Part shown: positions 1 to 30,705 of the stretch, one piece after another
Layout: the number at the start of each line of letters is the position of its first letter
Numbering within the stretch: position 1 is the stretch's first letter
Position numbers and translations under genes: made by a program
Source: Cricetomys ansorgei
Taxonomy: Eukaryota > Chordata > Mammalia > Rodentia > Nesomyidae
Direction: 5' to 3'
Assembly: GCA_026225945.1 (NCBI GenBank)
Contig: JAMJFZ010001226.1
Location: 1,208,501 to 1,272,500 of the forward strand
DNA length: 64,000 nucleotides
Notes under the pieces: model-generated
Told to the model about the DNA's origin: nothing
The model's database searches: none
Seen by the model: only the letters and a program-made list of their open reading frames with translations

Positions 1-1828
1 CTCCTTAGTCAGGAAGGAATCCCAAGTAGTATCTTTATTTATTTATTTTTTTGTCCACAGAAATTCTGACTAGGAGATGCCTGCGTGCAATTTACCCTAG
101 GATGTCCGTGGGAAGAGCAGCAGGATGCAGAAAAAAAAATTAGATATGAAAGTAGGGGAGGCAGGAAGAGAGAGGGTCTTGATCTGTTTAGAGAGCAAAA
201 TAGATAATTGGCTATGGGGTGGAGCTGGAGAGAGACCAGCGATGGGGCAGGCTTTGAGATGGGCATAAGAAGATGGGGGGGGCTGGGCTTGAGCTTAAAC
301 TCATTTCCTGTGACAATGATTCCCTAGAGTGTTGGGGAGCAAATGTGGTGGTGGGGGCTGGAAGAAGGTAGAAATGAAGGAATGGATATGGCAGAGGATA
401 GGTCTAGATCCTTGGCAGCTAGTAGGAGGGGAGCCCTATGGAGTGGGAACTCTGCAGTGATGAATGGGATGTGGCGGGTGGTATGTAAGAACAGGCAGAG
501 AAGAAATGAAGCAGAAGATGGCACACACACATTACACACACACACCCTGTTTTATGTAACTGTAGGTTTCTGAGTATCCTCATTGTTCCTATTAAGTCAT
601 TTCTTCAGAGAAACAGTGGAGGGACACTCATGGAACTTGGGAGAAGCTGGGGGCTGTATCTGCTCTATTATAAGGTGGGAAGGACTGCATAATGGCAAAT
701 AAATAAATAATAAATTAATAAATATGTAAAGATGCTAAGCAGGAGGCATGGAAGTGTTCCAAAGCTACAGGTGAGCCCTGCCCATGACAGAGTGAGAGCA
801 GAGCAGGTGGGAGAGTTCAGAGTATATTTTTTTGGGTGCTCAGATTTGCCAGCTCCCCCTGGTTCCCTGGGCTTCATGTCTCTAAATTCCCACAGGGTCT
901 TAAATGTCAGGCCTCAGTGGGGAAGCAAGCAGATTCCAGGTGCCTTCTTTATTTTCTTTCTAACCCCCTCCACCAAGTTCACTCTCTCCAGTCCCCTGTG
1001 TCTCCTCTCTGTCCCCTCTCCTCTGGCTCCCCACTGGCTGCCATTTCTTCTCCACTTCATTTGGGGGCCCCAGCAGCTTCTGAAATGTCATACTTCAGCA
1101 GGAGGGGAACAGACAGTGGGGAACCCATGGCTGCTCTTCCTCCCCCAATTTTCTCCCCTACCTTTTCCTATCCAGCTTTCGTGTTGCATCTCTTTCAGGC
1201 ACCCCTAATATCATCTGGCTTGTGGAGAGTTCCATTCTATTTATTCTCCCTGATCTTCCTCATTTGAGATTCTTCCTCACCCTTATTTTTTCTTCTTTTT
1301 TTCAAATAGACTTGTGAAATGTCAGGGCCCAGCAGGAAAGGATGGGGTGCTGAGCAGACCCCCTACTGATGTTGTTCCTGTTTTCTCTTGTTGACATATC
1401 CCTAGCCCTGAACAGCGGTGGGGAAGATAGGAGACTGTGTCTGTCAAATTGAAGGTGGAAATTTCATTGAGGAAGATGTCTGGGGATCTGGGGAGAATGT
1501 ATTTGTTCCTGCAGACTTTCTGGGCAGATGTTTGGGGCCTATAAACATGGAATGGGAACAGAGATGACAAAAAAAGAGTGGGCTTAGGAGATGACTGAGG
1601 ATGAACAGAAATGGAGGAGGGTAGAGCATGCATTAATATGAAAGGCAGGGCATGCAGTAGTGGGTAAGGCTAGAGTGCCATTTGGAAGACAAGAGAAGAG
1701 AGCCTAATGAAAGAGGAGAAACTAGAAACTTGACAGGAAGAGATGTTCAGGAAGAAGAATATGACGATAATGATGAAGTGAGTAATTAAGGAAGGCACTC
1801 GGTTGTCCAAGAAAGTCGACATTGTAAG

Positions 1829-1874
<46 letters not shown>

Positions 1875-1928
1875 TTTGTTGGGGTGGGGGCTTGGGAGCC
1901 AGTCTTCATTCCCTCCTTCCTCCCTCAG
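1..1928 (+). other. GABBR1: GABBR1 intron 6 (3' part), no coding exon seen
   Basis: This stretch precedes the first recognisable GABBR1 exon. I searched it for the preceding exon, which should end the segment of the ligand-binding domain just before Cys219, and found nothing like it. It is purine/pyrimidine-skewed unique sequence that ends in a (TG)19 microsatellite and a short pyrimidine tract leading to the acceptor AG at 1927-1928. Confidence 0.7.
1831..1868 (+). repeat. (TG)19 microsatellite in the 3' end of intron 6
   Basis: An uninterrupted GT dinucleotide tract of 38 bases ends 60 bases before the first base of exon 7. In the transcript it is a (UG)19 run close to a 3' splice site. 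Confidence 0.97.
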
Positions 1929-21095
<19,167 letters not shown>

Positions 21096-21657
21096 GGGGG
21101 TATCAGCAAGGATAAGGCCAGTAGGGGAGGGAAGGGTATGGGAAGAGGGCAGGGAGCTGGGAAGAGGGCAAGGACTCCTATCTTCACCTGGGAGAACATG
21201 CTCCAATCCCCCTCTTATAAATACATGTTGCTCTGTTCGTCTGGGGTTATTTGGATCTCCAATACTCTGGAAAACAGATTGTTTTCTCTTTTATTCATTC
21301 ATATAATTCGATACCACTATGACAGTTTAGTTTAAATCCTGCTTAAAGCTGGATTCACCCACTCATGACCCCAGGGCAGCTCACCACATTCTTCTCCCAC
21401 AGCCTGTCTATGTATTGTTACCACAGTAAAGTTTTGCTGCTTAAGCAGCAGGGGTCTCTCTGCAAGTGTTCTTCCCACACTAGCAGGGGCCTCTCCATTT
21501 CTCAGCATCAGAATCTCCTTCTACACATCTTTATGTTTTCCTCTCCTTAGATGTTGCTTCTTCTAGGGGATTCATTCTCACCCAGGCCCACATGCTCCTT
21601 TCCTCTTTGTTTTGTGTTCTCTTGATTTCCAACACACATATGCACATATGCGTGCGC

Positions 21658-21675
21658 GCACACACACACACACAC
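21658..21675 (+). repeat. (CA)9 tract in GABBR1 3' UTR
   Basis: A CA dinucleotide run preceded by alternating purine-pyrimidine 'gcgtgcgcg'. Confidence 0.95.
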
Positions 21676-21957
21676 CATCTCTCCCTCTTCTGAGGCAACT
21701 GGATGTGGTCCTGAGCACGTGCAGTTTTCCTGTGTCTTCATGCTGCCATCACTTGTGCTGTCTGTATACCCTATACCTACCTGTGAGTGCAGAGTGTTTG
21801 TGGGTATGTGCTATGGTGTGTTTGGGTAGGTGTGTGTGATGTATTGAACACACCACGTTGTCTTCCTCATATTCATATGTCAGGTCACATCTGTGTTTTA
21901 CCTGTGTGCCTCAGTGCATTGTATATATTCTTCTTTGCATCTTAATATCATTGTGTG

Positions 21958-21983
21958 GTGTGTGTGTGTGTGTGTGTGTGTGT
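21958..21983 (+). repeat. (GT)13 tract in GABBR1 3' UTR
   Basis: A GT dinucleotide run about 280 nt after the CA run in the same UTR, so the two could pair in the mRNA. A reverse B1 fragment follows it directly. Confidence 0.95.
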
Positions 21984-22449
21984 TGCCCTGGCTGGCTTCA
22001 TGGCAGTCTTCCTGTCTCAGCCTTCTCAGTGTTGGGATTGCAGTTCTCTGCCTAACTGATATTGTGTCTTCTTACGACAGAGCCATGTGCACACACCCCA
22101 TACACAGTTAAGCATGTCATCTCAGCTCACGTTTTCTGGACTGTCCATGCCCTCTCCTTAGCATAAAGTTTCCCCTCAAATGTTCCCTCAATTCTGTTTT
22201 CATATGTCCCACCCTCAGTCTGCACTCACAATCATCTCTCAAGACTGGATTTTAGTTTTCTTTATTATCATTATTATTATTTTATTTATTTGTTTGGAAC
22301 TAAGGGAAAATAAACAGGTTGAAGACTGTTTCCAGTGGAAAATGGGTGCACATCCTAACCAAAGGAAGATGTGGACAAATGGACTGATGAGGCGGAGGCA
22401 GTGTCCCTTTCACTGTGGTGTCTTTTGGGGAAGGATCTCCCTGAATCTC

Positions 22450-22455
22450 AATAAA
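22450..22455 (+). promoter_or_regulatory. GABBR1: Polyadenylation signal AATAAA of GABBR1
   Basis: A canonical hexamer in 'tctcaataaaccagtg', placed where the known GABBR1 transcripts end. Cleavage would be expected 10-30 nt downstream. Confidence 0.75.
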
Positions 22456-23769
22456 CCAGTGAACAGTGTGACTCAGCACCTCACCCTCCATCCTGTGAAC
22501 AGAGTGGGCTCCAGGCCCACAAGGAAGAAGCCCAAGCTCTTAAGCTTGGAGTTGATGAAAAGGCTTTGAAGTGGAGAGATGCAAAGAGATGTGTGATTGA
22601 TCCATGCAGGGTTTAGCAGGGCAAAGCAGGACAAGATTAAAGCCCTTATTAATGAGTGATGACATTAGTATGGGCTCTGGAGTCAGACTGCCAGCGTGTC
22701 AGGCCTGTACCATATTCAGAAATGTCCCTTAATCTTTGTTCTCCACTTTAGTGATGGTGCATTTCTCCATGGAATGCATGCAAGAACTAGGCAAATTATG
22801 CATTCCAAAGCCTGGATCTGCTTGGCCCATGCTGGGCCATGGTAGTCTCCCATTAGTGCTTCTTCCTGGATTTCCTGATAGTGGTGGGAATTCTCTGGGA
22901 GCCTGGACCAGGTGGCTGAGCAGATGTGAGGAATCTCCTCAGAAAGGAAGAATCACAAGCAAACAATGACTGTCAGGTTCTGGATAAGTGCCTCTAAACT
23001 TAAAAGTTGTTATCTTAGGAAATCTGAGTATCCTGGGAAGAATTTTTGATCAAGATGAAAGTTTGGAAGAAGGAAAAAGATAGGAATTTTTATAATTCTT
23101 TGTCCTTTTGGAGGTAGGCTTTTTTGAAGCTTTTTTATTTTGTACTTTTTTTTTTTCTTTTAAAAAAATGATTCCTCCTCTCTGCAGGAAAGCTACAAGG
23201 GTTAGATGGGCCCTGTTACTTCCCTGTCTTGTTTATGGCAGGATATAACAATCCATAGTGATTATCTACCTTGGACCGGTTGGAGTTGAATTTTTCTTCT
23301 TCCTACAGTGGAATATTCACGTAGGAGGGAAAGGAGGCCTGTGGAGTAGACAAACCTGAAGTGTAGAAATTAATAGTTGGCTTCATAAACTACTGCACAA
23401 GCCACAGACCAGCTCTGGGAAGACTAAAATTCTCTCAAACCTGCATTGCATTTAGGCAGACTGAATAGTAAATCAAGGGTCATAAGTTCCACTATAGCCA
23501 AGGGTAAGGCAGACTTAGCAGAAGAGTGCAGGAACCCAGCCAGATAGCAAAGCTGACAGAAGTGTTTGGTGCAGAGATCTGAGGTAGCTCAGGAAGCATC
23601 TGTCCCTGTGCTCAGTGTGGCTGACTATACCTCCAGCTTTGCCTCAACCAGGTATATTCTGCACTTTATACTACCTGCTAGTCTTTGGTGCCCTGTCACA
23701 CACCTGTGGTCTTTCCTCATCTCTGCCCTAGCCCAACGAGAGCTTCCTGTGAGTACTTCACTGCTGTTA

Positions 23770-24180
23770 TCTTTGTAATTCATTCATCTCTGTAGCCCAG
23801 GCTAGCCTCACCCACACTGCAGTTCATGATGTCCTTGAACTCTTGCTAAAGCTTCTCAAGTGTTGACATTACAGGTTTGTACTGCCATGCTTGTCAACAA
23901 GTTTTTGTTTTGTTTTAATACAGTGTCTTGTCACATAGCTCTAGCTGGAACCTGGTACTTACCATAGCCCAGGCTAGCCTTGAACTCATCATGATCTTCT
24001 TGACTCAACCTTCCAAGTGTTGGATTATAGGTGTTAAACATTGTGTCTGAAAACAGAATTTTATTTTTGAGATAGGGTCTCATTATGTAGCTCTGGCTGG
24101 GTGATCCAGGCTGGAGTTTACAGAAGAATTGCTACAGCCTTCATAGCGATTACAGTCATGAGCCACTGCAGCTGGCCCCA
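23770..24180 (-). repeat. Three consecutive antisense B1-like SINEs
   Basis: Three reverse B1 bodies lie head to tail at about 23770-23897, 23905-24048 and 24059-24180. Each shows a 'gcccaggctagcct'- or 'gtctcattatgtagctctgg'-type segment and ends with a 'ttacaggt'- or 'ttataggt'-like piece. Confidence 0.75.
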
Positions 24181-24967
24181 TAAGGAAGCGCTGACTAGAC
24201 AAAATCAGTTACTGTAGCTGGGTATGCTTATAAGGACTGGGAAAGAGAAGTGAGCAGGATGACATCCATGAGAGAGGAGAGAGACGAGACAGATCCCTCA
24301 GGATAGTTTTCTGGAATGGGGCTGTATGCTTATTACCTGGTCAGGAGCCTGCAACTGGGCAAGAGGAACATTGTCAGCAGTAAGGAGTGGAGCCAACATC
24401 CAGGCTGCATTGACTTCTGTGTAGCCTAGTACAACACTTAAAACAACAGCAGCATCTTTGTTTCTACGGACTAGGCGTTAAATCGTGAGGGTGTTCACAC
24501 TACACAGTAGCCTGCAGGTTTGAAGACCAAGACAGAGTCTAGCAGTTAAGTCTTTTACAACCTCTAGGAGTGGGTTTTATTTTGGCCTAGTAGGCTCCTT
24601 GGCTAGGATGTGGGCTGAAACCCCTACACAGGGCTTTTCCACATGATGTGATTCTTCTGGTGTAGAATTGGGTTCCAAAGGTGAGTGTCCCTGGAGGTGG
24701 GAGAGACAAGTACATATTATTTTGGAAAAGCCTTGGAAGTCACACAGTATTGTTTTTGTTGCATTCTACTTTGCTAGGTTCAAGGGGTAGAACTGGAGTG
24801 TTGCTCTGGGGAAAACACAGGTAGAATAGAGTAAATATATCATTGTAGTTTTATCTTGAAACATGATCCACTGAGGCTGATCTGCCTTTGACAAAGGCAG
24901 TGTTCACAACTTCACCATACCATGGATCTTCTCTCTTGATTATCACCCAGATTTGACTGTCTTTCCT

Positions 24968-24968
<1 letters not shown>

Positions 24969-24998
<30 letters not shown>

Positions 24999-25136
24999 GT
25001 GAGACAAGGTTTCATTAAATAGCCTTGACTGGCCTGGAACTCACTATGTAGACCAGACTGACCTCAAATTCAGAAATATACTTGCTTCTGCCTCTGGATT
25101 GCTGGGACTACAGGTGCGTTTCATTGTACCAGGCCT
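24969..25136 (-). repeat. B1 SINE, antisense, with a long T tract (poly-A tail)
   Basis: About 29 T residues precede 'gagacaaggtttcattaaat' and 'gaccagactgacctcaaatt'. It is a nearly full-length reverse B1. Confidence 0.88.
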
Positions 25137-26026
25137 GATCAAACTAGTCTTGATCATCTGACATGCAGCATTCAGCATCTCACCAGACCTTTCATTTTGA
25201 GAGGCAGGCTTCAGGGCCATTTGTCACCCCAGACCTGCCCTTTCTAAAGCCTGTCTTGTTTACAACTTCCCCTGACAATACTCAGTAACCTTAGGCCACC
25301 CATGACAAGCAAATCTTGGCTTATTCTGTAGGACTTTTAGAGCAGGAAATTCTTTACTTTGTCCTTTGTGGTCCTTTAACCAAACAGCAGTTATAAAAGT
25401 GGGCTGCCTTTCAAAGCTCAGGATTTAGAAAACACACTAACAGCCATTGTAATTGCATCCACTTTTCTAGCACCCCTGGAGCAAGAAGGTGATTCCCAGC
25501 ACAGGGGCAGCTACCTGCGTAGGCCTGGCAGGCTCTGGTGCAGAAATGGTATGCATCTTTTTTGTATGTAGAGTAGCATAGAAGAGGGGAAGATAGTCTG
25601 TCATGGGTTTTCCAGTTGAAGTCCTGCAAACACATAAAAGATCAGTAAAAGACAAACAAATGTGGAATTATGAACATATGCTTTGTGTACATGCTTTTAA
25701 GAATATTAGTAACGAGCACATAGAGGTTGGTGGGAACAGCTTTATACAAGTCTAAAGAAGAGTTTTTCCTTCTGAGTGAGCTAGTGGAGGGGAGAGGTGG
25801 AGATCAGGGAAAGTGGTAAATAGCAGTCTGTGAATAAAAATTTGTTATGCAGATTTAAGCAAATACCCCCTTCACATATAAGAATGAGGCCTTTCAAATG
25901 TAAATTTCACTTAGAAAAGGAAAATTTGTTCCCTGCTGGGCAGCATTCCTTGGGGGGTTGATTTCCTGTAGTCTTTAGCTTAAAGTAATCCACTTGTTAA
26001 AGAGGCCTGTGTTAAATCTGTGTTGT

Positions 26027-26140
26027 GCAGGGTGTGGTGACATGCCTTTAATCCTAGCATTCAGAAGTCAGAGGCAGGAGGCTCCCTGACAAAGCTACAT
26101 AGTGAAACCTTGTCTCAAAAATAATATAAATAAAAAATAA
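26027..26140 (+). repeat. B1 SINE, sense, internally deleted
   Basis: It starts 'agggtgtggtgacatgcctt', then 'taatcctagcattcagaag', and ends with 'gaaaccttgtctcaaaaata' and an A/T-rich tail. Confidence 0.85.
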
Positions 26141-27557
26141 AGCTGTGAGTTTTGAGAGATTTTTCTAGTACAGGTCTGTGGAGGGAGGCAATTAATTGTG
26201 CACTGTGTGAGACTTGGAAGGCTGGCTTTGCTGGAGACTCAGAAGTAAGCTGATGATTAGACACAATGTTCAAGTGCAGCCCCTGAACTTCTGCACCAAC
26301 ATCCATTCAGTAGATAAATGCTTACTCTACAGAGATCTTAAATAGTGAAGGATGGAAATTAAAGGATCCTTTGAAAAGTTGTGTCCAATTCAGTAGCTTT
26401 TGTTTTTTTAAAGCCAGTCTAGTCCTTCCTTCATAATCTTTGGTTCCTTGCTCTAACTCTTGTATTTCCCTATCTTGATGTGCATCATTCATAGTTCTGC
26501 CTTAAAGTCCTTTCTACATAACCAAAGCCATTGTCTTTCTTAGACAATGCCTACTCCCAAGTGAGCAGATATTTCAAATTTTGTTTTCTCTGATGTGGGT
26601 CTAGTTTCAAGGAAAATGTCTGCCCTATTACCGGGAACACAGAATTCCTTCTGAGGGTTCTTAGCCTTGTAGATAAAAGAATTTAAAAAGGATACTTGAG
26701 GACAATTTGGAAGTTTGGGGGGGTGGGTAGAGACTGCAAGACCGAAATTTCAGCTGTTGCCAAGAGGAGAAAGGTGAATAAGAGGGAAAGTTAGGTTCTG
26801 TGAGTCAGCTGGAAAACAGGTGGGCTCAGCAGTGGATGTCTGAGCAGGTGTGTGATGTGGGTGTGGCCCTTCAGAGAAAGAAATTGTCCAAAGTGTCAGG
26901 GCAAGCACATTTAGTATTTTGGCTGGCTAGTGACCAAGAAAGGGACATAGCAGGCAAAAGGAAAAGTGTTTTCTTAGAACTCAGAAAAGCAGGAAGAATT
27001 AGCAATGAAGATTGTAAATTACTCCATCAAGAGGAGAGATTCTAGGGTATATAGGTATATATCTCATTAAGGGAATAGTTAGTCTTCTCATCTTAATATG
27101 CCTTTAAGTAGGACAGCTTTCCTGAGGAGCAATTTCCTATCCTGGTAACTGACAGTCCTATTTGGGTTAATTTCTAAGGCCTATAGTATACTTTTGTATT
27201 ACAGTCTTTTTTGCTGTTCCAATAAAACTATAAAAACAGGTAGTGGCCACTCATGGCCACAGACTGGTTTGCTGACCTCTGCCCTACACCATTATCTATT
27301 TATAAGGCCTTAGATTCTGTGACAAGAAGTCTAGGAGATGGCAGGGGCATAGGGCATTTGGGAGGGTGGTCAGAAACCTCTTTCCCAAGCAAACTGACTT
27401 TGTCAGGGTCTAGTGCTAGTTGAGTAAAGCTAGAGATTTGGGATAGAATAAGCCAGCCAAGGCCATGGTTCCTTACCAGACTGTGCTGATTACCAGAGCC
27501 AGTGAGCTCTCCTTTCAGGGGCATTAGAGCAGTATAGAGCATCTGTTTGAAAAGTTA

Positions 27558-27835
27558 TGGACCAGTGATAGGGAGATGGCTCATGGATTAAGAACATTTG
27601 TTTTTTCTGAGGGCCCAGGCTTTGTTCCTAGTACCCCATGGTACCAGGCGCATATGTGGTGCACACACATACAGGCCGAACTGCATGGTAGCATGGACCT
27701 TTAATTCCAGCATTTGGGAGGCAGAAGCAGGTGGAGTTGTGTGAGTTTGAGTCCAGCCTGGTCTATATAGCGAACTCTAGGTCAGTCAAGGCTACATAGT
27801 GAGACCTTGTGTCAACAAAACAAAAACCAGCAAAA
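27558..27835 (+). repeat. Composite SINE: tRNA-type head joined to B1 (B4-like)
   Basis: The head 'gatagggagatggctcatgg' leads into 'aggctttgttcctagtaccc', then a complete B1-like body from 'catggtagcatggacc' to 'gtgagaccttgtgtc' and an A-rich tail. Confidence 0.75.
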
Positions 27836-28282
27836 AACTAAAAATGAGCTACTTCTACAAAAACAACAACAACAAAAGTCTTTTAAAAGTTGAGTTACTT
27901 AAAGGTCAGAGATTAGCATTATTAAATATAAACTGAAGAGGCCCCACATTAGGGGAGCCTGATACTGAGGCTGAAAAGACAGAATATGGCTCAAGAAAGG
28001 CTGCAGAGATGATTAGGGTTAGGAATGAGCTAAAGCTGATGCTCTGGGCTTTTGCCAGGGTAAATGATACTGAAAGTAGAAATGAAACTAGGATTTCTCT
28101 TCCTTCCGCAGTGTCATGTATCCCAAGGGAATTTGGTACTGTTACCTTTAACATAGGAAAGCTAGATTAGGACCCCAGAGATCCTTACACGTCCTTCGAA
28201 GAATAGGATTAGTTCATTCCACTCATGACTACTGAAGCCTTGAAGTCTAGTAGAACTAAAGCAGGAACAAGTTGAAACAAAG

Positions 28283-28475
28283 TTTTTTTTGTTTTTGTCT
28301 TTTGTTTTCCATAGAGTCTCCCTATGCACTCCATGCACTCCACAAATTTACAGTGATCCCAGCTTCCTAGTGCTCAGATCATCATAGATGTATGTCTTTG
28401 CTGTTCTGGAACTCAAGCCCAAGGCCTTGCACATGCAGAGAAACAATATTACACTGAGACAAACCTCCAGTTTCA
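28283..28475 (-). repeat. Antisense composite SINE (B4-like)
   Basis: A T-rich run, a reverse B1 segment and then 'aactcaagcccaaggccttg', the reverse of an ID/tRNA-type part. Confidence 0.55.
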
Positions 28476-29320
28476 AATTTCTTCCCAAAGTTATCTTCTG
28501 AGTTCTCGTGGGATGCTTTGAATCACTTCAAAAACTTCCTTCAGGAAAGCAAGTCTCATGGTGACAAATTGAGGCTTCTTATTTGGGCTAGGAGGGCTCT
28601 ATTTATACCAAGGCAGAATTAAGAGCTGGGGATCTGGATTTTGCCTTCGTGGGTGCCAGTCCTGGTTTAGAACTTTGATAGATTGTAATTGAACTCAATT
28701 TTGCTTCTGAAAAAGCTTCATAATACTACAATAATGAAATGGGTCAAGGGGTGTAAATTTCTTTAGACAGTACCTGAAAGATTACGAGACCTATGTAAGT
28801 ACATTACATCAACTACAACATTAATTTCTTCTGGAACAGCCCTGGTGTGTGATTTTAGGGAGAGGACGTGTCCGTGTATCAATGCAGTTCCATATATGGC
28901 CAGTAGATGGCACAAAAATCTCAGTTTTCAAATTGTTCTGCCTCCCTTAATGTGAAGCCATTTCTGTGTGTGAGCTGGTTGTTGGTATTGATAAAGAGAA
29001 CTTTAGGACTGCGGTTTAGGTCCAAAGGCTTTGTTCTAGTTCCTAGCTAAGGATATTGGAACATTTTATTATGGTGTAGGAACAGTAGCATGCATTTGAG
29101 AATGATCTTACTGGAAGTCACAGGGCCTAGATTTTAGGCAAACATCCTAACACTGTTTTGGGTTGAGTTTCCAAAATAAATTTCAGTTTCCCCTCAACAT
29201 TTGCTGATATTTGTGGGATAAAACAGGAAGAGAACATAAAAGAGACAAAAGTTCACAAAGAAACCCAAAGAATCAGCAAAAATATAATGGGAAATAGAAT
29301 TGGAAGTGAAAAATAGTGGC

Positions 29321-29451
29321 TAGGGGCAAGAGAGATGGCTCAGTGGTTAGGGGCACTTGTGCTCTTTCAAAGGACAGCATCTATGTTGGGCAACTCAACT
29401 GTCTAATTCCAGCTCCAGGGCATTTTACATCCTCTTCTTGCTTCCTCAGCC

Positions 29452-29487
<36 letters not shown>

Positions 29488-29520
29488 CAGATGCAACAAG
29501 AAATAAAATCTTTTAAAAAA
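29321..29520 (+). repeat. B2-type SINE with internal (CA)16 and A-rich tail
   Basis: It begins with GGGGCAAGAGAGATGGCTCA and 'gtggttaggggcacttgtg', the tRNA-derived promoter. It contains a CA run at about 29454-29485 and ends in 'aaataaaatcttttaaaaaa'. This class of SINE is typical of myomorph rodents. Confidence 0.85.
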
Positions 29521-29772
29521 TAGTGACACTCTGGCAAGGGAAAGGAATAAGAATCAATGAGATAAGGCATATGAGGATGGAGGTGAACTGATCAAATACA
29601 GATAAGAGATTATCTGATTCATGTACTAATGTTCCATACAGTTATACTCCTTTACTGAATTTCTCAACTTTGTATTTCATCCTGGTGGGATGTGTCTGAA
29701 GACGGTGGAGAGGAAAACTCAATCCTTTTGATAAAGGCATGCAGAACCTCCTTTCAGCATATTGAGAGTGTG

Positions 29773-30705
29773 TCAGCTGGGCTCCACTTCCTTCCACAAC
29801 AGCCTCCTGAATGCCTTCTTTATCTCTTTGTTTCTCAGGGTGTATACAAGAGCATTAAGAGAAGGAGTGCCCACTGCATAGAAGAGACCAAAGAACTTCC
29901 CCCTCTCTTGAGCATAGGGACTTTTGGGCTGCAGATAGACAGCAATGACTGAGCTGTAGAAGAGGATGACCACAATGAGATGGGAGGAGCAGGTCCCAAA
30001 GGCTTTCCTGAGCCCTTTTACAGAGTTTATCCTCAGCACTGCCCTGGCAATGGCTCCATAGGAGACAAGGATGAGGCTCAGAGGCACAACCAAGATGAAG
30101 ACACTGGCAACAGCCATTTGAAGCTCATTGTAGGTGGTGTCCCCACAGGACAGTCGAATCAAAGCAGGGACTTCACACACAAAGTCATCAACCTGATGGT
30201 GGAGACAGAAGAGTAAATGAAGAGTCGATGGTGTCTGAACCATTGACTCTACAAGGCCACTGATCCAGGCCACAGCGGCCAGCTGCTAGCACAGGCGGGG
30301 GTGGATGATGGTGGCATAGTGCAGGGGCTGGCAGACAGCCACATAGCGATCAAAGGCCATCACTGCTAGGAGGATGCACCCTGTTGTCCCAAGGGATAAG
30401 AAGATGAAGAGCTGGGCAGAGCATCCCAGGAAGCTGATGGTCTTTGTTGGGCCCCAGAGGTTGACCAGCATCTGGGGGACACAGGTTGTGGTGAAGCAGA
30501 GGTCCAAGAAGGAGAGGTTAGAGAGGAAGAAGTACATTGGAGAGTGTAGCTTGGGGTCTAGTGTGGACAGCAGGAGGATGAGTGTGTTTCCTAGAAGTGT
30601 GAGGAGATAGAGATACAAGACAACCACAAAGAGAATCTTTTCCAGGTTTGGATGTTCAGAGAAGCCCAGTAGGAGAAAGCCCACTGGGGAGCTCTGGTTG
30701 ACCAT
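29773..30705 (-). pseudogene. OR2H2: Olfactory receptor OR2H2, inactivated by a nonsense codon
   Basis: This is a class II olfactory receptor (seven-helix GPCR of olfactory neurons), read on the minus strand from an ATG at 30705 to a stop at 29773-29775. It spans 310 positions, close to the human protein's length. Residues [21 protein letters not shown] (57-71), [15 protein letters not shown] (116-130) and KAFGTCSSH are those of the OR2H subfamily. The C-terminal half fits OR2H2 better than OR2H1 (for example VASVFILVVPLSLILVSYG). Codon 140 is TAG (30286-30288) where the family has TGG (Trp), after which the frame continues cleanly to the end. The NPxxY motif of helix 7 is degraded (NALVY), a second sign of relaxed constraint. 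It is the first OR gene after GABBR1 and convergent with it, as in human. A polymorphic stop or sequencing error is possible. Confidence 0.93.

Larger units (their letters stand above)
21096..22475 (+). other. GABBR1: GABBR1 3' UTR
   Basis: The 3' end is inferred from an AATAAA at 22450-22455, about 1.36 kb after the stop, a length like that of the human and mouse transcripts. The UTR contains a (CA)n tract, a (GT)n tract and a reverse B1 scrap at 21985-22050. An earlier AATAAA at 22309-22314 could give a shorter form. The exact cleavage site is not visible. Confidence 0.75.
22476..29772. other. Intergenic region between GABBR1 and OR2H2
   Basis: No gene was found in these 7.3 kb. It contains reverse B1 copies (23770-24180, 24969-25136), a sense B1 (26027-26140), composite tRNA/B1 SINEs (27558-27835, 28283-28475) and a B2-type SINE (29321-29520). 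The SUMO pseudogene known near human GABBR1 was not recognised. Confidence 0.75.

Noticed and set aside
732..1267. Two overlapping open frames in the first kilobase, considered as the missing upstream GABBR1 exon or the GB1b first exon
   Set aside because: Neither contains the expected start of the ligand-binding domain (SERRAVYIGALFP) or any GB1b leader-like sequence.
29980..30216. Plus-strand open frame across OR2H2
   Set aside because: It is antisense to the OR frame and has no features of its own.
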